From: Protoeuglena noctilucae
Lineage: Eukaryota > Chlorophyta > Pedinophyceae > Marsupiomonadales > Marsupiomonadaceae
NCBI GenBank assembly: GCA_958009085.1
Contig: OY253686.1
Location: 827,868-891,867, forward strand
Length of the DNA: 64,000 nt
Reading direction: 5' to 3'
Positions 1 to 10,900 of this stretch are shown one piece after another; position 1 is the first letter of the stretch; each line of letters starts with the position of its first letter. A program made the translations under genes and the position numbers. The notes beneath the pieces were generated by a model. That model was not told where the DNA came from. It saw only the letters and a list, made by a program, of their open reading frames with translations, and searched no databases.

Positions 1-3000
1 CCAGCGTTCCCAGGCAGCACCAGAGGTCTCGCACGCGCGCCTGGTGCATGGGGATGACGACGAAGGTCTCCAGGCGGGGGGGGAGGGGCGCCAGGGGGGG
101 GGGATTGGCGTCCGTGCTGGGGAGGGTAGAAAGGGGGTGCGGAGTGAGCAAGTCGTGTTGTGGTCACGGGAACTGCCAGCATGTGACATTGAGGAAGTAG
201 CGTCACTGCTCGCCCAATCAAGGAAGGACACAACCACTCACCCCCGCGCGATCCTCTGTTCCAACTCCTCCCCATCCCACCCATCCAGTTCCTCCCTCGT
301 GTACTCCACGCCCCACGAATTCTGGAAGTGCCCCCCTGCTTCGACCAGAAATCCCTGCAGGCCCGTCCCACTGTCATCCTCCACGCCGGTCCCATCGTCA
401 CTCACACCCAGAAACACATGCGCCCACTCCGTATCCAACTCCTGGTCATGTGCAGCCTCGCCCACCGCATCGCCGTTCCCAACCACGCCCGGCAAAGCAG
501 ACGGCCCTGCCTCGCCACCTGCCCCACCATTTCTCTCACCACCCCCCGCCGCCCCTGCCCCCCTATCGCTACTTAGCTGCCCAGGCATCACATGTGCACT
601 CCCCGCCCCGGCCTGCACCCCGCCAATCCCATCAGCTGTGTCATGCGCGCCCGCCTGGCTGACGAAGGCGGGGTGCGTGCCCTGCGCTGCCTGCCACGCC
701 TCGCCCAGGGCACGCGCGATGGGGTCTGAGGATGGCCCGAGATCCGATTGTGGGGCGGGGCCAGCGGGTGGCTGAGGGGGAGAGAATGGGCCGTGGGCAA
801 AGGGCAGCTGAGGAGGTGAGAATGGGCCGGAAACAGAGGGTAGCCCAGAAGCAGGGGCCGGCCGAAAGGCGAAGGGTGGCTCGGGGGCTGAGGAAGGGCC
901 GGGATGATCGGGCGGCTGAGTAGAGGGCAGTCCCCCCTCGGGCGTCACAGGCACGCGCCCCTGTGTCACACCACCCACCCCTATTGGCAACGAGACCATT
1001 GTCCCATCTCCACCCTCAGTCAAGACCGCCCCCACGCCACCACTGCCACCCCACCCCACCCCACTTGTCCCAGCCCCACCCCCACCAGCCATCGTCACCG
1101 CTGGCCCGCCCTGCACCGCACCCTCTCCTCCCTGCCCCTCCTGCATGGCGTCGATGTGCTCCTGGGATGGCAGGGACCCGGCTGGGGTCTTCAGCCCGTG
1201 CTGGTGGCAGAAGGCGAGGATGGGGCTTATGTAGTCGGGGTGGTCGTCCCTGCAGATGGAAAGGCAAGAGACGCGTGTTGGTCAAGCGACGTCGATCACA
1301 GTAAAAAGGGAGGTTTGTGGAAGGTGCTTTGCAGCCTTGACGTGAATATGAGCACCCCTCACCTCCTGGTGTCTGGGTACAGGTGCTCATACACACAGTC
1401 AACACCCCCTCACCTCCTGGTGTCTGGGTACCTGTGTTGATACACCCACACCCACACAACGCCTATACACCCCCCCTCACCTCCTGGTGTCCGGGTAGAG
1501 GTGTCCGTTGGCGTACACGTACCCCCCGCTCACGGCCCCCGCCACTCTCTCCAGGCTCCGGTGCACGGGGCAGGTGATTGCATCGAAGAGATCGGTGAGT
1601 GGCTGGCTGCTGGTGAGGAGGATCTCCTGCCTGGCTGAAAGGGCCAGGGAGCCGGGGCTGAAGACGGCGAAGCGGACCAGGACGTCGTTAGCAGGGATCT
1701 GTGGGGGAGGGAATGGGGTTGATATAAGATCAAAAGACGGCGAAGCGGACCAGGACGTCGTTAGCAGGGATCTGTGGGGGAGGGGGTGGGTTGAAATGAT
1801 TTATATTAAATGACAGCGTGGCATGCGAACCAGGACATCGCCATCTGTGGGGATCTGTGGGAATGGGGAGAGAGTGAGAGGGAGTGCAGAGTGTGAGGGG
1901 GCGGAAAGAGATAAACATATGGATAAACAACCACTCTGCACCCCATCACCCTCCCCAACACCACACAACCGCCCCACCCCACCCTCCACTCACCCTGTCC
2001 ACCTCCCCCGCCCCCTCCTCCCCCTCTCCCACCGCCCCCCTCCGCCCCCTCCTCCTCCTCCTCTCTGCTTTTGCCTCTTTCGCCTCCCTCTCCCAATCCT
2101 CAGAGTCACTCGGCATGGGCACCCGGGGGCGCCTCTTGCGGGACCTCAACGGGACGGCCCTGGGGGGAGTGGGGGCCGGTGCCTGCAGGGAAGGGGAAGG
2201 AGACGTCGAGCGGCGTAGAGGACAGATGCTAAGCTATAGTTGTGCCATGAATATGAGCCAAACCACATCACTGGATTCTATCGCCCGCGCCTCTGACGCC
2301 ACCACCACCCCCCTCACCCATCACAACCACCCCCCCCCACTCATCCCCACCACGGCCCCTCACCGTGGCATGTCCCACTCACCAGCACTGACCCTTACCA
2401 CCACTGCCCCTACCCATCCCCACCCCCACCCTCACCGTGGCATGCGCCGCATGCAGTGCACTCAGCTCCGGCCCCACGAGCGTCTCCCTCAGCCGCGAGG
2501 ACTTGGGGTTCAGGGAGCGATGCATCTGACCGCCCTCCTCCAGCTGCTTGATGCTGCACAGAGGGGGAGGAGTGGGTGATGTGATGGGGTGCTGCGATGG
2601 ATGTGCTGCGGGCACAGGTGCAGCACCGTCGAGCAAAGCACAGCAGCCGTAACAGCACATGAGGTGCAGGAGGTGGGACTGCAGAGCTTACTCGTACCTC
2701 ATTGCTCAGCTCCCATGCGACTCGCATGTGTGCATTCGTAACCCCTGCTGCTGCCTCACCTGCACAGCCAGCTCGCCGCCTCCTTCACCCTCTCCCTGTG
2801 CCGCCTCGTCACAGCCTCCTGACCCCCTTGCACAGCAGGCGGGGGCTGGAGGGCCGGGAGCGGTGGCAGGGGTGGCAGGGGCGGCAGGAGCGGCAGAGGG
2901 GGCGCTTGGGAACCTGGATTGGGTGCTGTGATGGGCGGCAGGGTGAGTGCTTGAACCCCCGACTCAGGTGTCGCCCCTGGCCCGGGTGCAGAGACGGGGC

Positions 3001-3624
3001 CAGCAGCCGAGGGTGGCGCTGCGGTCAGGTCGCCTGGCGGAGGGAGCGGGAACAACTCCCGCAACGTCGCCAGGTCGGGCAGCGCAGCGGAGAGGGGCGG
3101 CAGGGAAGGCTCTGCATTGTCGTTCGCGCTGCCCCCACCATCGCCCCTGCCCCTGCCCCTGCGCCGGCCCCTGCCCCTGCTCCCTCGGGCAGCCTGTGAG
3201 GTCTGCTGAGCTGCGGTGAGGAGCTGCTCAGCGACGGGGCCGAAGCGGAGATGCCGCACTGCGAGGGGAGACTGGGAGGTGCGTCCGTGCGCGTCCCACT
3301 TGTCGAGCTTGGGAACAATGTTACCGAGCTGAGAACTGAGCTCCCTAGCGCTGCGGAGCGCGAGCCCGTGACAATCCTCGCACCTTCGATGTCCGCGGGA
3401 TCTTCCGGCGAAAGGCATTTCGCGGCGTCGTCGATCTCGGCAAACAAAGTGTCCCGCAGCTCCGCCAACTCCCGCCTCGCGACGGCGACCGAGATGGGGC
3501 CCAGCACCGCCGTCGCCACGAGTGGAGCGGCATTGACCGTGTACGCCGAGTGCTTTGCGGCACGCTGCACGGAGGGCGGAGGGCTCGCGATGAGTCGGCG
3601 GAGCACGGACGCAACCATACGCAT
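1..3624 (-). CDS. SNAPC3: SNAPC3/SNAP50-like subunit of the snRNA-activating protein complex (3' end outside window)
   Basis: Exons on the minus strand: 3624-2760 (internal frame change unresolved), 2553-2436, 2182-1994, 1698-1481, 1249-242 and 116-1, continuing beyond the window. All junctions except the one inside the first exon agree in phase. The core reads DVLVRFAVF, then QEILLTSSQPLTDLFDAITCP, then GGYVYANGHLYPD, then MHQARVRDLWCCLGT, in the order expected for SNAP50 (plant SRD2), which binds the proximal sequence element of snRNA promoters in the nucleus. The C-terminal zinc-binding part lies outside the window. A 1,008-nt exon (242-1249) inserts a long Gly/Pro-rich low-complexity stretch into the conserved core. 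A basic segment (1994-2182) precedes the core. The N-terminal part reads in one frame from the Met at 3624 to about 3380 and in another from about 3345, so an atypical intron or a sequence error is likely there. Family call is firm; the N-terminus is not. Confidence 0.8.
1354..1503 (-). repeat. Three tandem copies of a SNAPC3 exon end and donor site
   Basis: The end of exon 1698-1481 with its GTGAGG donor (about 1475-1503) is repeated twice in the downstream intron, at about 1354-1385 and 1404-1434, with few differences. The same exon therefore has both of its edges multiplied. Confidence 0.85.
1661..1867 (-). repeat. Tandem copies of a 3' splice site plus exon start in a SNAPC3 intron
   Basis: A 51-nt segment at 1661-1711 is repeated exactly at 1734-1784, and a degenerate third copy lies at 1824-1867. 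On the minus strand each copy holds a pyrimidine tract, an AG acceptor and the first codons of exon 1698-1481. The two upstream copies run into stop codons soon after the acceptor, so only the copy at 1698 gives an open exon. Confidence 0.9.
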
Positions 3625-4149
3625 ATGATATGATTTGGCGAAGGCGACTGGATGGCCGCGTCATGAAACCATCTACCACCCCATCGGCTTGACCCCCTCG
3701 CCCAACAGCGCTCGCCTCGAGGTCCATGGTGGCCCGTGAATGGAAAGCGTCCCACCGCGCAGGATTGCGGGCCCAGTGGGCCCGCCCGCGTCACAAACGC
3801 TGCTTGGAGACAACCATGGAGACAACCATGAGATGACGGATCGTTCCGCGGGGCAAAGGCCTTCTAGACTCGCCGAGCAAGCACAGCGCGCATGGTTCGG
3901 AGAAATGGACGCCCTCCTTCGCGACAAACAAGCTTCTGGCCTCCCCTGACGCTGACCCCGGCAGAGCGTCAAAGCATGTTGTTCTGAGAATGCATGGACA
4001 GCGTATCGGCCTTCTTCCTTCGCCCGTCTGACGGACGGGGCCCGCCAGACTCTGAAACTCACTTCATTGTCGAAATCCAGCTCTTAGTCATCACCGCTGG
4101 AACACGGCACGTCTGCATCCGTCATTGATTGCCATTTCTCCATCCAAGC
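3625..4149. other. Intergenic region between divergent genes
   Basis: No convincing coding sequence. It separates the SNAPC3-like gene (-) from the small Cys/His gene (+) and presumably holds both promoters. A short direct repeat (GGAGACAACCAT, twice at about 3806-3829) is the only structure I see. Confidence 0.5.
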
Positions 4150-4701
4150 ATGAGCGCTGCGGGGACAGCCCGTAGCTTTGTTGTTGCCTCGGGGCTCCGT
4201 GCTCGCGCCTCCGTTTCCCGGCGGACCGCCGCGGCCGCGTCATCGGTCGACCTCGATACCGCTCGGACGTGCCGCAGGTGAATAGGCCGCACTTTTGCTC
4301 CGCTTCGCGGGGGGAGCGAGTCTGGGCGACTCTATCACATCGTACTCGCCCTGACGCTCCCAGGTGCAAGCAGCAGTACGTGGAGCGTCACAACCACTCT
4401 AAGGCCTGCAGATTTCACCCGGAGCTCTTCACGGGTGGGGAGGTGTCCAAATACGTGGGCTTTTTGAGGTGACGGGCGGGCCTCGCGGGCCTCGCGGGCC
4501 AATCGACGCGCAGCTGCGTCGATGAAGTGAGCGATATGTCAATTATGCTTCGCTTCGCTGTGTTGCAGGAAGAGCGCGGACCCCGCGGACCAGCTGAGCC
4601 AGGTGCTCGGGACCGGGATTCGGCGTTTCTACGACTGCTGCGGTGCGGACCACGAGGAAGCCCCCGGCTGCACTTTGGGGAAGCACGTGCCGTTCGATTG
4701 A
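4150..4701 (+). CDS. Small Cys/His-rich, probably zinc-binding protein of unknown function
   Basis: Three exons (4150-4277, 4364-4468, 4569-4701) with matching phase-2 junctions give 121 residues. The first 42 residues are Ala/Arg/Ser-rich without acidic residues until the end, like an organelle transit peptide. The rest is a compact domain with ordered Cys and His: C-K-Q-Q-Y, ACRFHPELFTGGEVSKYVGF, RRFYDCCGADHEEAPGC and a terminal HVPFD. The spacing (C, CxxHP, CC, GC, H) recalls CHORD-like zinc domains, but I cannot assign a named family. It is read in the same direction as the following SAND gene, 121 bp away. Exon structure is well supported; function is unknown. Confidence 0.7.
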
Positions 4702-4822
4702 TTGATCAAGGCCCTTCCAACGCTTCCATTCGCTGGAAGCTGCATGGGCCCGGGACGTGCGCGTCATGGGTTAGAAAGACCCAGCAAGGCGGCCTGCATA
4801 GTGGCTCGGACGCTCATCTCCC

Positions 4823-7807
4823 ATGTTGCCCTCCCCGGACATTGAGGTGGTGGAGGAGGCGCGGGCGGACCCGGTCTCTGACCTGCCCCACTGCAGGTAA
4901 CGACCTGCACCGCGCTGCAGCGGGGCCGACCGCGGCGACCCTCGCTCCTATACCTGCGCACCCGACAGTACTATGCCAAACTCGCTCTTGCCTTGCAGGA
5001 GCGACTGCGGGGTGCACCCCTTTTTGCGCCCCGTCCCTGCCGCCCCCAACGCCCGTCACTGTGGCCAATGCTTCTGCGTGATTTGCGATGTCCCCGCCAG
5101 GCAGTGCGCGCAATGGGGGACGGGCGTGGATGCCGGGGACCATTGCAATCGCGACACGAGGGATGAGGAAGACATGCGAGAGAGGCGGCGGGCGCGGAGG
5201 GCGCGGAGGGACGCAATGGCAGGTGCGGCAGGTGCTGGACCAATGTGCATGTTTGAAACTGCTCTGTTACTCACTAGTCACCCATGCCTCACTTGTCACT
5301 AGTCAACCGGGCACCACCTATCTCGGCATCGCTCTGCCCCTTGCGCGTAACACATTCCGCCCACCCCATCCCACTCGTGCCATCCACGCTGCCACTCTGC
5401 TGACGCACACTGCACGCAGAGTGCCCTGGGTCTGTGGCGCCCCATGCCTCGTCTCAGTCCTCCTTAGGGCACTGGCTCACGCGGCCTGGTCTGCCACGGC
5501 TGGGCAAGGCACCACAGCCGCAAGCGGGGCTCGCGGCCTGGCTCAACCACAAAGCATGCGACGTGCGTGTGGGGTTAACGACAACTCAGCCCCAGCAGCA
5601 ACAACAACAGCAGGGGCGAGGCATGGGGGATGCGGGGCAGGCAGGCGGCGGGGTCCGAGTGAAAGAGGAGCCTTTCGATTGGGCATCAGTGGAGGTGTCC
5701 GATTCTGAGGTGCAGCTGGTGGCGGTGATGCGGCCACAGGCACAGCGGCGGCGGCGGAGGTTGGCTGGCAACAGCGGGGCAGGGGCGGCAGGGAATGGGT
5801 TGTCGGCATGTGAGGGTCGTGATGCGGCGGACGGGGCGGTGAATGGGAGCCCCGCCATGGCGGCGAATGGGAGTCCGGCGATGGCAGCGGTGTCGGCGGC
5901 GGATGCCAAGGCGGCCTTTGCCCGTCAGCACTTGGAACGAGAGGCCCAGGAAGCGTGAGTGCATAGGTGGCGGTGTGGGTTGTTTGACGTGTCTGCTATC
6001 ATCGACTAATTACTGATGATGCCCTGCATGGTTAGAAAGACTCATTGTTGACAACTGCATGCCATATCGACTCATCACTCTGCGCTGGTTCTTGATCATC
6101 GCTGCGCCATCCCCGCCCGCAGCGCTGCGGTGGACGAGACCCTCCGTGCCTTCATGGAATACGTGGACGGCGTTTCTAGCAGCCTCCCCCGCGACGGCGA
6201 CCGTCTGCCCGCGTCCGCCAGGGGATGCGCGCCTGTGCCGGACCTGGCCAGGGTGTGCATGGCCGTGACGCTGTTTAACAAGGCGAGGGGCTGGGTGTGT
6301 CAGGGTGTGGGTGTGCATGGCAGTCATGCTGTTCAATAGGGCGAGGGGCTGGGTGTGGGTTTGCCTGGGTGTGGGTGCGGGTGTGGGTGATCTCTTGCTA
6401 TCCCTTTGGGGTCTCTTGGAGCGGTCGTTACTCCTTTAGTCTCCCTCCGCTGGGCATCTCTTATATCGAATGTTACTCTTGTTGGCTACCCCTGCAGGCC
6501 CAGAAGATGACGCACTACTTTCCCACCCACGCACAGCTGCTGCGCAAGTGCCCCAGGCAGGGGGTGTCGCTGGCCGCGTGGGTGGACGCGTACGGAGGCA
6601 CCACGGCCCTCGCGCAGCACATGGGGCTGAAGGAACTGACCAAGCAGGCGAGCATGGTTTATAGTATAGGACTTGTAGTCTTCTATCTATCCAGCGTCTC
6701 ACTCAGTCATATCATATCATGCTGCTTGGCATGGCCTGGCTCACTCGCGTGCTTGCACTCGCGCATCGCAGCCTCGCCACGCAGCGCCTGAGTCTTCACA
6801 TCACCCCTGCCTTGCCCCGGCTCGCAGAAGCAGGGTTAACGGCGGAAGCACCTCCTCACCCCCCCGTGGGTGTGCAACCCCACCCCAGGCACAACCGATG
6901 CCGTGCCTGTAGCTGTGGCTGGCCGGGGCGTCAACAGCGGGCCTGCCCATCATGCCGTGAATGTGGGTGCGGGCGACCATGTGCGCAGGGATGGCGGTGG
7001 GCGTGGGGGGAGGCTCCCTGCACATGCGGAGAGGGGGAGCAGCGGTTGGGCTACCTTGCCGCACTTGCCACCAACCTCATTCAGCCCACACCCCGCCACT
7101 GCCAGGCCAGGCGCGGCCGTGGCTCTCGTGTGTCACCCGAGTGCTGTGATCGTTGATGGCAGTCCTCTCAGGGAGCCCCCGACGTGCGGGCAAGCAGGCC
7201 CACTACCCTCGACCGCCCCTCCCACCCCACTTCCCCCCACCGCCCCTCCCACCCAACTACCCTCGACCGCCCCCGGCCCGCCCCTCGTGTCCGTGGTCAA
7301 TCTCCCACCTCACCCCTCATCTCTATCATCTCGCCCTTCGTCCATCGCCACCCATGGCAGGGATGGCCGGCACCGTGACTGGCCTGCACCCGCACCCGCA
7401 CCCGAGGGACCACGGGGCGGGCGAGGGGGGAAGAGGAGGGCGGAGGCGGAAGCACAGCAATCAGGTAAGATTTGATGACTGGGCATATCTGCGCGTCGCG
7501 TCCATCATGATGCTGCTAGGTGCTCCATCGCTGTCAGCGATGCACGTCGCACGGTCGCGCGCCCACAGGGGCCCCCCTGGCAGCCCCGACGGTGCGGGTG
7601 GTCTGCGGGGACGTCCGCGCCGAGTTCGATCCCCAGCGGTGCGTCTTCCGCGTGGACGGGCGCAGCTGGTGGGTCCAGGGGCGGACGGTGGAGCGGTTGG
7701 GGGGATGCGGGGCGGCCAAGGACTGGCGCAAGAGCGTGCGTGTCGAGGGGCCAGGCGGCGTGGAGATCGGGGAGTGGATGCGCATGTGGGGGTTCGAAGG
7801 AGGCTGA
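4823..7807 (+). CDS. SAND-domain putative DNA-binding protein with N-terminal Cys-rich motif
   Basis: Seven exons (4823-4896, 4999-5222, 5420-5954, 6123-6282, 6498-6647, 6849-7464, 7569-7807) keep phase throughout and give about 665 residues. Residues ~25-75 hold a Cys-rich motif (HCGQCFCVICDVPARQC, then W and DHC), probably metal-binding and followed by an Arg-rich helix. A Gln run lies near residue 160. Residues ~595-650 form a SAND domain: VRVVCGDV, an acidic/aromatic core, then KDWRKSVRV at 637-645 in place of the classic KDWK DNA-contact loop. In green algae SAND domains occur in the VARL/RegA regulators, so a transcriptional role is likely. Introns at 6283 and 6648 use GC donors. The acceptor of exon six (AAG at 6848) is weak, so that boundary is tentative. 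A middle region (6123-6647) is well behaved but unrecognised. Confidence 0.7.
6250..6357 (+). repeat. Duplicated exon end and GC donor in the SAND gene
   Basis: The end of exon four with its GCGAGGGG donor and following bases (6250-6299) recurs in diverged form at about 6308-6357 inside the intron. The second copy carries substitutions (for example AATAGG in place of AACAAG), so it is a decaying copy of the splice junction. Confidence 0.8.
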
Positions 7808-7987
7808 TGATGGTGGCGGGACAGCGCTGTTCCGTGAGATACAGGCTGATACAGGCTGTCTTTGGCAATTGTGCCCGGGCATGCGGCAGAGCGGAAGGGC
7901 ATCCGGTGAATCTCAAAGCTAGTCTCACATCCCGTATCTTGAATATCCTGCGATCTGCATGCGCGGGGATAGGGCATAGGTCCGCCC

Positions 7988-10900
7988 ATGGGTTGTGGAG
8001 CGAGCCGGCCTGCCCCTGGGGAGGGGCAGCCCCTGGCGAGGCCTGCGGAGCCTCCGCGTGTTAAGGTGACGTCTTCAGCCGTGCATGTGACGCTTTCTTT
8101 GCGTGTAACAGGAGCTGAAGCTTCAACGAACCACGGGCGTCGCTACACGGCTAAAACATTTCGCACACATATGTGTCCTCTCAGGGGCCTGCGGGGGACG
8201 CAATCGCTCGACCAAAGTCTGCAAATAAGAGTCCGGAGCAAAATGTGCCAGCGGGCATCTCCTCACAAGCCCATGCCGAGGAGAACACTGGACAGTTGGG
8301 AAGCAATCAAATGGGAACGCCGCGCCGAGCCGATACCCGCAACGGAGCACAGAAGGAAGCGCAGGTTCCCGCCAGTCACTTGCACGGGAGCACCGGCGAC
8401 TCGGGAGGGGACGCGCGCGTTGCACTTCCCAACCTGCAGGTGGCGATGAGCGTCTCCCCTGCGGCGTTGGCGACCGGGTCCGCCCTGGCGACGGCGCTAC
8501 AGCAGTGGCGCGTTTCGGATGAGGTGCTGGGCGTGCTCCTCCGGGGCGGCATCCACGCCATGGAGGTGCTGGCACGGGCGCCCATGGTTGGCCCGCTGGC
8601 AGAGGTGGCGCCCCGCGTGCTGCAGGGGATTGCCGAGGTGAGGCGTCGCCATTGCGAGCTGCGATGGCCGGCTCTGTCATGGGGAGTGGCAGTGGATACG
8701 CACGGCAGGCGCACACACACCCCACGTGGGTGGCAGGCTTGTGACGCCCCCTTGCCCCTGCCATGGCTTGTCGGGGTGGTCACACCGCACGAGCTATGCA
8801 AGCCAGTCACGCGATCCTGCAAGCCGCGTGTGCCACCTACACGAGCCATGTAATTCGTGCACGCCATGTGTGCCATCCAAGCCCGCAGGCGGGGGCCGTG
8901 CGCCCGGCCCTGGAGGACTTCCGCGGGGTGGTGATGGGCGTCGTGGAGGTGGTGGCCGAGGCCGGGGAGGTGCTGCAAGGCCAGCCACAGGTCCTGCAGA
9001 GACTCGTGGGTGCGAGGAGACAACGCCAGAGCTGGCCAGTAACTTAGCCCCGGCATAGCACTGCTGATGGGTCTTATCGTTCGCCCTCATCCTCATCGTC
9101 GCCCGTGGCCCTGAGTGGCAAGCGCTTGCACACAGACGCTCAGTAGACTGCTTCTCCACCACCCCCTTGTGCCCGCAGAGCTGTTAGGGGCAGCAAGGGG
9201 CGTGGTAGAGGAGGTGGAGGGTCGGACGTGGCTGGGGCGGTTCGTGAAGGCACGAGGGGACACGGACGGCCTGCAGGAGTTGGCGGGGAAGGTGCTGGCG
9301 CAGGTCGGGACGCTCACGGCGGCGATGCAGGTGCAGTCGCTCCGGGGTATCGAAGAGATACGTGCGGCTATATCAGGAGGCAAGCTCTTCTCCAGTAAGG
9401 ACCTGGCGCAGCGATTGGCGCGGGAGGCGGGGGCAGCGCGGCTGGAGGACGTGTCACCCGATCAGCTGCGAGCGCTGCTGGCGGAGCGCGGGCGGGTGGA
9501 CGCGGTGGTAGCGCTGCTGGCGCCGGGGGAGCAGGTGCTCGCGGGGCTGGTGCAGGGCGTGGAGGACCGGGTGGAGCAGTTGGGGGCGCGCATGGACGAG
9601 CAGTACGCGTCGCTGATGACGCATCTGAGGATCGGTGAGGTCCTTGACCGGGAGCCCTTGGAAGTCAAGAAGCTGCCGCCGGAGCTGCGGAAATTATGGG
9701 CGGACGAAGACACGGGGTTCGGGCACATGGCGGCGGAGATGGCGTGGGGCGTGTTCCACCTGGCGCTGCTGCACGGGGAGCTGGAGGTGCTGGCGGAAGC
9801 GGCCGCGTGGTACACGGACACTCTGGCGCCACCTCAATGGCGCGACTTCGTCATCGGGCCCCTGCGGGAGCTATTGGCGCCGGGAGATCGTGTGGCGGCG
9901 CAGAACCTCTACCAGCTGGCGCAGGGCGCCAAGCGGCGGGGGAAGCTGGAGTTCGCGGAGGTGCGGCTGCAGGACGTGCTGTGGTACGTGCACGTCAACA
10001 CGGCGCCGAGCGTGGGGCAGGCGGCGCCCCCACGGCAGTCCCGGGGGCACACCTGGCGCAGGCTGGTGTCTGCGGTGTCGATTGCGAGGCGCGCGGAATG
10101 GGGTGCGGCGGCCCGGGGAGCGGAGCCGGGCCGGGGGAGCGGGCACACAGAGAGCGTGGCCGATGGCGTGGCAGTGCCGGCCGTGATTGCTGCCCTGCGC
10201 CACCACGACTTTCTGGCGGACGCAGATGCCCGTGATGCCACTTTCATGGTGGGTGGCGCAACGCGGGGCGATGGGGTGGGCCGCGAGTGTGCCTGTAGCT
10301 ACTCCGCATGTGTGGCAGTCGTCTTCATGGATGACATATGTGGTATAGAATGTCATGAAATGCTTTTGTTCTGGTCTGCAGGTGGGTACCCGGGAGTGGC
10401 TGGCCAGCCGGGTCATGGCCTGGGCCGGTGGGAGAACCGATGGGGCCACAGATGGGGCAGCAGACGCGGAGAACGGCGAGGGGTTCGAGAGCCGACTGTT
10501 CCTGCTCCTGTCTCTGCCCGGTGAGCGCTCCAAGCGAGGCGTGGTGATCGCCTGGCTGCCGCCGCTCAGAGCTTGCACGTGCTGAGGGTGTTCGTGCATG
10601 GCGGTGCGGCGCAGGTATGGGCAAGACGTCCTTCGTGGCTCACATGGCGCTGGCGATGCGCAAGGCGGGGATGCTCCTGGGCGGCCACTTCTGCCGGGCG
10701 GGGGACGAGAGCCGCATGGACCCACGCCTGGTTGTGCAGTCGCTGGCGTGGCAGGTGGTCGAGCGCGTGCCCGCGGCCATGCCTGCTGTGGAGGCGGGGC
10801 TGAAGCGCCTGGACGTGACCAGCGCTGGGATACCCGAGTGGTGCAGGAGGTGAGGGGGGTTAGAGTCCATGAGTGGTGCAGGAGGTGGGCCAGGAGTGGG

